Under the pieces are notes generated by a model. It was not told the origin of the DNA. It saw only the letters and a program-made list of their open reading frames with translations, and did no database searches. Positions 8,123-15,607 of a DNA stretch of 50,669 nt are shown one piece after another; positions within the stretch are counted from its first letter, which is position 1, and every line of letters starts with the position of its first letter. The stretch spans positions 1 through 50,669 of the forward strand of contig RFVF01000033.1 in assembly GCA_009922615.1 (NCBI GenBank). The letters are read 5' to 3'. Position numbers and translations under genes: made by a program. Source of the DNA: Pseudomonadota bacterium. GTDB taxonomy: Bacteria; Verrucomicrobiota; Verrucomicrobiia; Limisphaerales; SXTU01.

Positions 8123-8886
8123 TGCGTCACCCCGCTGGAGTTCGTCGGGGCCACGACGGTGATTGGCACGACCAGTTCAATCGGGGCGGCCAGAGTGGCG
8201 GAGCCTTCGCTGGCGAGTTGGATCGCCACTTTGATCGCGAGCGGCAGCTTCGGCGTGCTCGTCGTCGAATCCCACGTCTCCTGCCACTGCGTGCCATCGT
8301 GATACGTGAAGGTCACTTCGGAGACATCGGGCAGGAGCAGTTGCTGGACGGGGTCTTCTGTGATGCCGCTGACGGGAAGCAGGTTCCGCGTGACGGCGCG
8401 CATGAGATCCTTGCCCAGCGCGTTGCGGTTGGTGGAGTCCACGAGGAGGTAGGAAACTTTTTGGATCATCGGCCACGGATCCTGTTCATCCAGCACCGCC
8501 GACAGGGTGTAAAAATCCGGGCTGATCTGGCCGGCAATGCCGCTGCTCCCACCGGCAGAAGCCGCCGCGCCTTGCAGCGAGCCGAACCGCGGCTGGGTCT
8601 GCGCGCCCGTGCCCGTGGGCGTGCTTTGGAGCGGGCCGGCGAGGGCGTTATTGTTGGTGCTGGGCGCGGCGAGGTTGAGGAGGTCGCGCTTGATGATCAT
8701 CAACGCCTGGGCGAGCGGCAGGGATTTTTCCAGCGAAGCGGCCGAGCGGTTGCGCAGTTTGAGGCCGCTGTAAAAGACGCCGTTGATCGCGGTCAGCACG
8801 ATGGCGAAGCACACGACGGCGATTAAAATCTCCAGCAACGTGAAGGCGGACCGGGACTTTGGACTTTGGACTAGAACGAAGTTCAT
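8119..8886 (-). CDS. gspJ: GspJ-like minor pseudopilin
   Basis: ATG 8886 overlaps the gspI stop as ATGA and gives 255 residues. The prepilin motif is SRSA-FTLLEILIAVVCFAIV, with Glu at +5 but Ala rather than Gly before the cleavage site. The globular part carries an insert rich in Asn/Gly/Ala (about 75-110) and ends in beta strands (LPLAIKVAIQL, then PIELVVPITVV). The short leader is partly encoded by heptamer repeats at 8854-8874. By family knowledge GspJ forms the pseudopilus tip complex with GspI and GspK. The I-J-K order is the standard one. Confidence 0.82.
   Translation of the reverse strand: MNFVLVQSPKSRSAFTLLEILIAVVCFAIVLTAINGVFYSGLKLRNRSAASLEKSLPLAQALMIIKRDLLNLAAPSTNNNALAGPLQSTPTGTGAQTQPRFGSLQGAAASAGGSSGIAGQISPDFYTLSAVLDEQDPWPMIQKVSYLLVDSTNRNALGKDLMRAVTRNLLPVSGITEDPVQQLLLPDVSEVTFTYHDGTQWQETWDSTTSTPKLPLAIKVAIQLASEGSATLAAPIELVVPITVVAPTNSSGVTQ
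8854..8874. repeat. Heptamer repeat in the gspJ leader
   Basis: Three adjacent seven-base units read GGACTTT, GGACTTT, GGACTAG on the plus strand. They lie inside the gspJ leader codons, before the pseudopilin cleavage site, and keep the frame. The unit length matches the repeats in gspG, gspH and the helicase gene. Confidence 0.7.
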
Positions 8887-9284
8887 AACGTCGCGCTGTC
8901 CGCCAGCGTGCTGACTGTCACTTCGTAGTCCCGGCCTTGCACCTGGTAGGTGACTTTCACGGTCTTGAGCTGGAGGGTGCCCTCGGTCCACGGCGCGGAT
9001 TCAATGGTCCAGCGATATTCGTAGGGGCCCTCGGTGATGCTGCCGCTGGTGTTGTTACCACCGCTCGATCCGCTGCTCGGGAGGGTTTGTTCGTTGAGCA
9101 CGCGTTCGGCGACGCGTGCCGCCACGGTCTTTCGCTCGCCGACCTGCGCGGCCAGGCTGGCGATGCGCAGTCCGTTCAACGCCACCGGAATGACGATGGC
9201 CATGAACAGCAGCGCCGCCAGCACCTCGGCCAGCGTGAACGCGGCGCGGGCGCGGTCAGTGCGGCTGGACGGTGCGAAGTTCAT
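8883..9284 (-). CDS. gspI: GspI-like minor pseudopilin
   Basis: This 133-residue protein starts at ATG 9284, inside the end of gspH (29-bp overlap). The leader RARAA is followed by FTLAEVLAALLFMAIVIPVAL, with Glu at +5 and Ala at -1. The rest is short, with a Ser/Gly/Asn loop (about 70-82) and terminal strands (YRWTIESAPW, VKVTYQVQGRDYEVTV) characteristic of GspI. It is translationally coupled to gspJ through an ATGA overlap. The small size and gene order support GspI over GspH. Confidence 0.82.
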   Translation of the reverse strand: MNFAPSSRTDRARAAFTLAEVLAALLFMAIVIPVALNGLRIASLAAQVGERKTVAARVAERVLNEQTLPSSGSSGGNNTSGSITEGPYEYRWTIESAPWTEGTLQLKTVKVTYQVQGRDYEVTVSTLADSATL

Positions 9285-9921
9285 AGTTGAGCCGGGTGGC
9301 ACTCAGGGCGATGGCGACGACATCACCCTCGGCGGCGCCGGGCGCGGCGCGCTGGCGCAGCAGGACGGCGGCGGGGCTTTTGTCACTGATGAAACCATCC
9401 GGCGTGAAGCGGAGAAGTTTTACCGGGCCAGTCTGCGCGATGATGTCGCTGGGCGTGGCGTTCAAGTCTTCGGCTTGGTTGTCTTCGCCGGATATCTTGG
9501 TGGTCGGCGGGGCAGTGACTTCAAAGCTGAGTTCTTCCGGCAGCTTGTATTCCACGGCCTTGCTGTCGCTCTCGACGTAGCCCGCCCGGGCGCGCAAGCC
9601 GTAGAGCCGTTGCTGCGTGTCCACGTAAAGGTCCATCGGCACGCCCTCGGCCACGGCGCGGCTCGCGGCATAGTGCGTGAGCGAGAGGAAGCGGCGCGCT
9701 TCGGAGTCGAGGTCGCGGCCCTTAAAGAAGTTCTTGAGCGTGGGCAGCGACACGCTGACGACGATGGCCAGCAACGCCATGACGAGGATCATCTCGATGA
9801 GCGTGAAGGCGCGGCGGTTGCCTGAAAACGTCCAACGTCCAACGTTCAACGTCCAACGTTCGGAGCGTGTGCTCGCGACGTTGAGAGTTGAAGGTTGAAA
9901 GCTGTGCGTGCGGAACTTCAT
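9256..9921 (-). CDS. gspH: GspH-like minor pseudopilin with a repeat-expanded leader
   Basis: From ATG 9921 the product is 221 residues. The prepilin motif is GNRRA-FTLIEMILVMALLAIVV, with Ala at -1 and Glu at +5. Its leader is unusually long at about 38 residues because a heptamer-based inverted repeat (9826-9900) is read in frame just before the cleavage site. The mature part resembles GspH: a helix with SLTHYAASRAVAEGVPMDLYVD, then strands ending RLNYELRTVQPH. It lies between gspG and gspI as in classical operons. Whether the prepilin peptidase tolerates the long leader is unknown; a later start within the leader is possible but I see no strong alternative. Confidence 0.8.
   Translation of the reverse strand: MKFRTHSFQPSTLNVASTRSERWTLNVGRWTFSGNRRAFTLIEMILVMALLAIVVSVSLPTLKNFFKGRDLDSEARRFLSLTHYAASRAVAEGVPMDLYVDTQQRLYGLRARAGYVESDSKAVEYKLPEELSFEVTAPPTTKISGEDNQAEDLNATPSDIIAQTGPVKLLRFTPDGFISDKSPAAVLLRQRAAPGAAEGDVVAIALSATRLNYELRTVQPH
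9826..9900. repeat. Heptamer-built inverted repeat inside the gspH leader
   Basis: On the minus strand one arm is built of CAAC-ending heptamers (TTTCAAC, CTTCAAC, TCTCAAC) and the other of AACGTTG/GACGTTG heptamers (about five units). They are separated by about 24 bases and partly complementary. The whole element is translated as part of the gspH leader. Confidence 0.75.
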
Positions 9922-9929
9922 CAAGTGCC

Positions 9930-10388
9930 TTACTTGTTCTTCGCCCAGTTGGTGATGTCATCCTCGGTGCCTTCGCGGCCGTCGGGACCCATTGAGTAGA
10001 GGTCGTAGCTGCTCGGGTTGTTGCGGCCGGGGCAGACATAGACATAGGGGTGCTGCCACGGGTCGAGCGGAATTTCGTTCATGTAAGGGCCTTTCCAGCC
10101 CTGGGCGTCACGCGGCTGCTGCACGAGGTCCATCAGACCCGCGCTGCCTTTGGGATAGCTGCCGGTGTCCACCTCGAAGGCGTCGAGCGCGGTCTTGAAG
10201 CCGGCGATCTGCGTCTGCGCGGCGGCGACGCGGGCCTGCTCAGTGCGCCCGCCGAACTTTGGCACGACGATGGCGGCGAGAATGCCGAGAATGACGAGCA
10301 CGAGCAGCAGCTCGATGAGCGTGAAGCCGCGTCGATGGTTGAGAGTTGAGAGTTGAGAGTTGAGAGGATAATTGGTGCGTAGTTTCAT
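9930..10388 (-). CDS. gspG: GspG major pseudopilin
   Basis: This 152-residue protein has the canonical motif RRG-FTLIELLLVLVILGILAAIVVPKF (cleavage after Gly21, Glu at +5). The GspG core follows: QIAGFKTALDAFEVDTGSYP, then GLMDLVQQP, WKGPYMNEIPLDPWQHPYVY and the acidic loop YSMGPDGREGTEDDITNW, which carries the calcium-ligand aspartates known in this family. It would polymerise into the pseudopilus that acts as the secretion piston. It is the only pseudopilin here with Gly at -1. Four heptamers (10338-10365) encode residues just before the cleavage site. Confidence 0.95.
   Translation of the reverse strand: MKLRTNYPLNSQLSTLNHRRGFTLIELLLVLVILGILAAIVVPKFGGRTEQARVAAAQTQIAGFKTALDAFEVDTGSYPKGSAGLMDLVQQPRDAQGWKGPYMNEIPLDPWQHPYVYVCPGRNNPSSYDLYSMGPDGREGTEDDITNWAKNK
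10338..10365. repeat. Four tandem heptamers in the gspG leader
   Basis: The plus strand reads GTTGAGA four times without a break. On the coding strand this gives Leu/Asn/Ser/Gln-type residues just upstream of the prepilin cleavage site. The unit also occurs in the gspH leader element. Confidence 0.85.
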
Positions 10389-10412
10389 AGTGTTTACGGG
10401 TAAAAATGACGG

Positions 10413-11768
10413 TTACTTGATGTGTTCTTGCAGAGTAAAAATCGGGATGACCATGCCGATGAAGATTGTGCCGATGAACGCGGCGATCACGAAGAGCATC
10501 AGCGGCTCGGCCATCGCCACCGCCGTCTTCAACTGCCGATCCAGATCGCCCTCGGTCACGTCGGCGATGCGGATGAGCTCAGCGTCCAGCTTGCCGCTTT
10601 CTTCGGCGACGGAAATCATTTCGAGGGTCGAGCCACTGAAAAGCACGCGGCAATCGCCGAGGCTCGGGCCCAGCGCCTTGCCCTCCTTCACGCGCTCGAT
10701 CGAGTGCGTCACCGCATCCACGAGAATTTGGTTTCCAATCGAGCGCCGCGCGACGTTCAGGCACGCGATCAGCGGCACGCCCGCGCCCAGCAGCGTCCCG
10801 AGCATCCGGCAAAAGCGCGACATGGCGAACTCCGCGACCAGCGAGCCAATCGTCGGCACGCGGAGAATGAAGCCCTCCCACGAGCGGCGCCCGGTCGGGG
10901 AGATGACCCAGTTCCGCGCCATGTAACCGCCCAGCAACGTCCCGAGCAGTAGAAATAATCCATACGAGCGCAGCACGTCGCTGGCGGCGATGATGACTTG
11001 CGTGAGCAACGGCAGCTTCGCGCCGAAGCCCGCGAAGACGAGCTGGAAGCGCGGGATGAAAAATACGAGCAGGAAGATCAACACGCCGATGGCGAGCACG
11101 AGCAGGATGGCCGGATAAAGCATCGCGGTCATCACCTTGCCCTTCATCTCCTTCTCGCTGGCCTGGAAATCGGCGATCTGTTTGAGCACTACGTCGAGGA
11201 AGCCGCCGGTCTCGCCGGCCTCGACCATCGCGACATAGACGCGCGGGAAAACGTCCGGCGATTTTGCCATCGCGTCGGCCAGCGTCATGCCGTCCACGAC
11301 GAGGTCGTGAATTTCCTTCCACTTCGCCTGCGCGGCGGGGCTGGCAGCCTCGCGTTGCAGAATCACTAGCGCGCGGCTCAACGGCACGCCCGCCGCCAGC
11401 AGGCTGGAGAGCAAACGCGTGAAGTTTTCCAGCATCCTCGGCGTGATCTTGTTCGAGGAGAAGCCGAGGCTGGTGGCGGGCGCGGGCGCGGGCGGGGTGG
11501 CGGGTTTCGCGACCTTGGCTGCTTCGTCCCGGCCCGGTGATTTGGCGGCGGGTTTGAGCGCGGGCTTCGTCTCCTTCGGCGCGATGGGTTTCGCCGCTGC
11601 GGTCGTGGTCCGGGTGTTGGCCACGCCGCCATTGCGTTCGGTGAGGCTGATGGGCCGCAGGCCGCGCGATTCCATTTGCTTGAACGCGTCGCCGCGTCCG
11701 TTGGCCTCCAGCACGCCTTCGGCGACGGAGCCGTTTGCCTGCAAGGCGCGATACTGAAAGGTGCTCAT
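10413..11768 (-). CDS. gspF: GspF inner-membrane platform protein
   Basis: The 451-residue product has the GspF layout. A short N-terminal region (FQYRALQANGSVAEGVLEA) is followed by an Ala/Pro/Lys-rich linker of about 60 residues (about 48-108) that typical GspF lacks. Then come two repeats of the T2SSF domain (about 112-235 and 310-440), each opening with a helix like FTRLLSSLLAAGVPLSRAL or FCRMLGTLLGAGVPLIACL. Membrane helices include YPAILLVLAIGVLIFLLVFFI and MLFVIAAFIGTIFIGMVIPIF. GspF transmits ATPase motion to pseudopilin assembly. The gene starts four bases after the end of gspE. Confidence 0.94.
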   Translation of the reverse strand: MSTFQYRALQANGSVAEGVLEANGRGDAFKQMESRGLRPISLTERNGGVANTRTTTAAAKPIAPKETKPALKPAAKSPGRDEAAKVAKPATPPAPAPATSLGFSSNKITPRMLENFTRLLSSLLAAGVPLSRALVILQREAASPAAQAKWKEIHDLVVDGMTLADAMAKSPDVFPRVYVAMVEAGETGGFLDVVLKQIADFQASEKEMKGKVMTAMLYPAILLVLAIGVLIFLLVFFIPRFQLVFAGFGAKLPLLTQVIIAASDVLRSYGLFLLLGTLLGGYMARNWVISPTGRRSWEGFILRVPTIGSLVAEFAMSRFCRMLGTLLGAGVPLIACLNVARRSIGNQILVDAVTHSIERVKEGKALGPSLGDCRVLFSGSTLEMISVAEESGKLDAELIRIADVTEGDLDRQLKTAVAMAEPLMLFVIAAFIGTIFIGMVIPIFTLQEHIK

Positions 11769-11771
11769 GGT

Positions 11772-13306
11772 TTAACGCGCCACAGCCAGGGCCGCCGTCG
11801 ATTCGTCGCCGCCGTCCTTTTCATCCACGTTGGTGCGGGAAACTTCCTTCGCCGTGGTGACGCTTAGGACTTCCTCGACGGTCGTCACGCCCTGACGCAC
11901 AAGCCGCCAGCCGTCCTCGGCCAGCGTGCGCATGCCGTCGCGGATCGCGGCGTCGCGGAGCTTGTCGGTCGAAGTGTTTTCGAGGATCAACTGGCGGATT
12001 TCCACGTTGGTGTCCATCCACTCGAAGATGGCGTTGCGCCCGTGGAAGCCGGTGTTGCGGCACTCGCGGCAGCCGACGGATTTGAAAATCTTGTGGTTCA
12101 GCGGGATGCCGAGCTTGGTTTTGTAAGCCGCCGCCGTCGGCGAATCGTCCACCTGCTTGCAATTCGGGCAGAGCACACGCACCAGGCGTTGGGCGAGCAC
12201 GGCTTCGAGCGAGCTGGCGACGAGGTAGGGTTCAACGCCCATGTCCACGAGACGGGTCAGTGCGCCGGGCGCGTCGTTCGTGTGGAGCGTGGAGAAAACC
12301 AAGTGGCCGGTGAGCGAGGCTTGCACGGCGATCTGCGCCGTCTCCTGGTCGCGGATTTCGCCGATCAGAACGACATCGGGGTCGTGACGGAGAATCGAGC
12401 GCAGGCCGCGGGCAAAGGTGAGGCCGGACTTCTCGTTAACCTGGATTTGGTTGACGCCCTTGAGCTGATACTCGACGGGGTCTTCGATCGTGATGATTTT
12501 GCGGATGTGGTCGTTGATCTCGTTGAGGGCCGTGTAAAGCGTCGAGGTCTTGCCGGAGCCGGTGGGCCCGGTGACAAGGATGATGCCGTGCGGGAGCTGC
12601 ACCACGCGACGGAAACACTCCAACTCGCGGTGGTTCATACCCAGGTCGCTCATGCCGCGCAGCTTGGAGTTCTGGCGCAGCAGGCGCATCACGACGGCCT
12701 CGCCGTGGAGCATGGGGATGATCGAGACGCGGATGTCCACCTCGTGGGTGTCCACGCGGATCTTGATGCGGCCGTCCTGTTGACGAAGCGGATGATGCTT
12801 GCGTCCTCGGCGGCGCTGTCCAGATCGTCATCGCCCGCGCCTTCCTGCACGACTTCGAGGCCGGCTTCTTCGTTGAGCGTGCCGATGGTGTCCGCGCCGA
12901 CGCCGAGATGTTTTTTCATCTCGCGTTGGATGGCCTCTGTAGGCGCGAGGACCGGCGTGAGCGCGAGGCCGGTCATGGCCTTGAGCGCGTCGAGTCCCTG
13001 CGTGGCGAAGAGCCGGCTGGTGGCGATTTCCACCGAGCCATTCGTGCGCTTGAGCGGGAGCAAATGCTCCTTCAACAGCACGCGGGCCGGGAAGAGCGAG
13101 AGCACTTGCCGGTCCGGCTCGATGGCCTCGAGCGCGGTGAACGACACATCGTATTCCTTGGCCAGCCAGCGCAGGACGGCGTCCTCGGTGGCCGCTCCGC
13201 CGTGGCGGGCGAAGGCCTGCGCATCGGGCCGCGAGAGCTGCTGGGCGGAGACCATGGTGCCCAGCAACTCCCGCAGTTTCGCGTCGGGAATATCGAGTTC
13301 GCTCAT
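11772..13306 (-). pseudogene. gspE: gspE assembly ATPase, with internal deletion and frameshift
   Basis: The 5' part (ATG 13306) encodes about 176 sensible residues: a MshEN-like N-terminal domain, then SIIRFVN, which begins the NTPase region. It then becomes out-of-frame residues ending at 12689. The rest of GspE continues in another frame from about 12780, starting [10 protein letters not shown]. It includes [21 protein letters not shown], Walker [13 protein letters not shown], Walker B region [21 protein letters not shown] and the zinc tetracysteine (CPNC, CREC). In intact GspE about 65 residues, including the ASDIHxEP motif, lie between RxVN and QDGRI; they are missing here. So roughly 200 bases were lost out of frame, with the join at about 12778-12783. 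As given, no full ATPase can be made, although a GTG start at 12755 could yield the catalytic C-terminal 327 residues. Real lesion or assembly fault cannot be told apart here. Confidence 0.88.
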
Positions 13307-13326
13307 TGCGTTTCCCGGTTGGGGAG

Positions 13327-13857
13327 TTACTTCAGCAGACCGACGGCGACGAGCGTGGCTTCCTGGCGGACGGTGAGCACCTGGCGCAAGTCATCGGCGG
13401 CCTTTTCATACTTGGCTTCGGCGGCTTTCCGGGCCTCGCGCACTCTAGCGAGGCGCTGTTTCATTTCCTCGGTCGGGGCCTTCGTAGTGACGGCTTTGGA
13501 AAGTGCTTCGGCATCGGGATTGGGCGTGCCACCGAAGCCGCCGCGTGGCCGGCCACCGCCTTGGTCACCGCCGGGAGGCGTCCCACCGGGTTGATCGCCG
13601 CCCCGGCTGAAGAGCAGGCGGAAATCACCGTTGAGGCCGCGCACTTCGTTCTGGGCATCGCGGACTTTCTCAATGCGGGCGGAGATCAGCTTCCACTCGT
13701 CTTCGTTCTTCACTTCGAGCAGCTCGCGGACGCGTTCGGTCATGCGGGCGCGCATCTCTTCGGGGTTGAAGTTGCCACGACGCGGCTGCTCTTGGGCGGT
13801 GGAGGTGAGTCCGCTGACGGCGAAAGCCGCAGCGGCGAGGAGGGCGAGCTTCTTCAT
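13327..13857 (-). CDS. Small exported helical protein (Spy/CpxP-like appearance)
   Basis: This 176-residue protein has a Sec signal peptide (MKKLALLAAAAFAVSGLTSTAQE) and a mature part of charged helices. The first (RARMTERVRELLEVKNEDEW) resembles the LTxxQ-type helices of periplasmic chaperones only loosely. A Gly/Pro/Asp-rich loop at about 85-112 separates it from a second helical segment (MKQRLARVREARKAAEAKYEKAADDL). It lies 20 bp upstream of gspE on the same strand and may be the first gene of the secretion operon. I do not recognise a defined family; Spy/CpxP is a guess from size, export and helix pattern. Confidence 0.7.
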   Translation of the reverse strand: MKKLALLAAAAFAVSGLTSTAQEQPRRGNFNPEEMRARMTERVRELLEVKNEDEWKLISARIEKVRDAQNEVRGLNGDFRLLFSRGGDQPGGTPPGGDQGGGRPRGGFGGTPNPDAEALSKAVTTKAPTEEMKQRLARVREARKAAEAKYEKAADDLRQVLTVRQEATLVAVGLLK

Positions 13858-14094
13858 AGGGCTGACTGGTGTTGATGTTGAACAGTGCGCCCGCTACGAG
13901 CGGGTGCGGATATTCCCCATTTACCCGCAGAGCCTGTGCCAAAGTGCGGCCAGCGGATTCAGGCCGAAATCTGCATAAACTCCTCTTACCGCTGGGCAAT
14001 CCATGCGCAAACCGGCAGCTGCTGCGCAAGACTTGCGCAGGGTGAAAGTGGTTTTCCTCACCCACGCGGTTCGCTACCTTGCCGGGCGAAACAG
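13858..14094. promoter_or_regulatory. Divergent intergenic region before the secretion operon and rtcB
   Basis: These 237 bases separate the leftward secretion operon from rightward rtcB, so promoters for both should lie here. I see a short hairpin at 13887-13907 (arms gcgcccgct and agcgggtgc, loop acg), which would fall in the leader of the leftward transcript. Repeated tgcgca words occur near 14010-14040. No convincing -35/-10 pair was found. Confidence 0.35.
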
Positions 14095-15489
14095 ATGAAC
14101 ACCAAAGACCTCATCGCACTCGGTGTGCCGCCAGGTGAAGCCACCCGGCGCGGCTTGGAGTTCATCGCGAACTTCATCCTCAAGGGTGGTGACAAGTTGA
14201 AGTTGTCTGCCGAAGTCGCCTTGATCGTCCGTGCGCCGGGTGACTTCAGCCGCGACCCATTGCGCGGCGAGTTTGCCAAGGCGTTGTTAAAATCGGCCCG
14301 TCCCATCACCGCCGCGCCCGCGCCGTGGCGGCAGTGGGGTGAGGGCTTGGAGCCCGAGGCCGTCAACCAAATGGCCCGCGCGTGCCAGCTCCCCGTGTCC
14401 GTCGCCGGCGCGCTCATGCCCGATGCGCACTTTGGCTACGGCCTGCCCATCGGCGGAGTGCTGGCGACGGAGAACGCCGTCATTCCCTACGCCGTGGGCG
14501 TGGACATCGCGTGTCGGATGAAGATGACCGTGCTCGATCTGCCTGTGCGCGAGTTGGACCGTCGGCGCGAGCGGCTTATTAAAGCCATTGAGGACGAGAC
14601 GCGTTTCGGCATCGGTGCCCGCTTCGAGCGCGTGCGGCAGCACGAAGTCCTCGACGCCGACTGGTCCGTCAGCCCCGTCACGAAGCAGAACAAAATGCGC
14701 GCGTGGTCGCAGCTTGGCACCAGCGGCAGTGGCAATCACTTCGTCGAGTTCGGCGTGTTCACGGCGCGCGAAAAAATCCAAGGCCTCGAACCCGGCGAAT
14801 ATGTCGCCCTTCTCTCCCACAGCGGCAGCCGCGGCACCGGCGCGGCCGTGTGCGAGCACTACAGCCAACTCGCGATGGAGCTTCACCCGGAATTGCCCAA
14901 GGAACACAAGCAACTCGCGTGGCTCGCGCTCGATTCGGCGGAAGGTCAGGAGTATTGGGCGGCGATGGAATTGATGGGCCGTTACGCTGCCGCGAACCAC
15001 GCGCTCATCCATCAGCACCTCGCCGAAAACCTGCGTGTCACGGTCCTCCTCGACGTGGAGAACCACCATAACTTCGCGTGGAAGGAACGCCACGTCATCG
15101 GCGGCGTGGAACGCGACGTCGTCGTGCACCGCAAAGGCGCGACGCCGGCGTGCGCGGGCGTGCTCGGCATAATTCCCGGCTCGATGGCGTCGCCGGGATT
15201 CGTCGTGCGCGGCAAGGGCAACGCAGCTTCGCTCAAGTCTGCGTCGCACGGCGCGGGCCGCGTGATGAGCCGCAAGAAAGCCACCGCGACCTTCGAGTGG
15301 TATAAGGTCAACCGCGTGCTGCGCGAGGCGGGCGTTCACCTCATCAGCGCCGGCCTCGACGAGGTGCCGATGGTTTACAAGAACATCCACGCCGTGATGG
15401 CTGCGCAGACCGATCTGGTGGAAGTCCTCGGCCAGTTCGAGCCCAAGCTGGTGAAGATGGCCCCGCACGGCGAGCGGCCGGAGGATTAA
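14095..15489 (+). CDS. rtcB: RtcB-type RNA ligase
   Basis: The 464-residue protein matches RtcB, which joins RNA 2',3'-cyclic phosphate or 3'-phosphate ends to 5'-OH ends using GTP and Mn2+. Visible motifs are MPDAHFGYGLPIGG (about 108-121), the metal-site VDIAC with Cys140, GSGNHFVE (His215), LSHSGSRG (about 240-247), the HHNFAWK loop, VVHRKGATPA and SHGAGRVMSR, in which His385 is the expected guanylation site. The start ATG 14095 is chosen because an in-frame extension to 13885 has no RtcB similarity. No archease or RtcR regulator is adjacent. Its role in bacteria is RNA repair, for example tRNA or rRNA damage. Confidence 0.95.
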   Translation: MNTKDLIALGVPPGEATRRGLEFIANFILKGGDKLKLSAEVALIVRAPGDFSRDPLRGEFAKALLKSARPITAAPAPWRQWGEGLEPEAVNQMARACQLPVSVAGALMPDAHFGYGLPIGGVLATENAVIPYAVGVDIACRMKMTVLDLPVRELDRRRERLIKAIEDETRFGIGARFERVRQHEVLDADWSVSPVTKQNKMRAWSQLGTSGSGNHFVEFGVFTAREKIQGLEPGEYVALLSHSGSRGTGAAVCEHYSQLAMELHPELPKEHKQLAWLALDSAEGQEYWAAMELMGRYAAANHALIHQHLAENLRVTVLLDVENHHNFAWKERHVIGGVERDVVVHRKGATPACAGVLGIIPGSMASPGFVVRGKGNAASLKSASHGAGRVMSRKKATATFEWYKVNRVLREAGVHLISAGLDEVPMVYKNIHAVMAAQTDLVEVLGQFEPKLVKMAPHGERPED

Positions 15490-15607
15490 GCCATCGGCGA
15501 ATTGGAATTTAGGACAGACAACTCTGCCGTCTTTGGCCAGCATCGGCCCGTTTGTTGGCCAACGAAAATTCAGTCTCGGACACACGGACAAAATCCATCC
15601 CCAGCGA

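Noticed and set aside
12042..13376. 444-codon plus-strand open frame opposite gspE
   Set aside because: Antisense to recognisable GspE sequence in two frames, with no motifs of its own.
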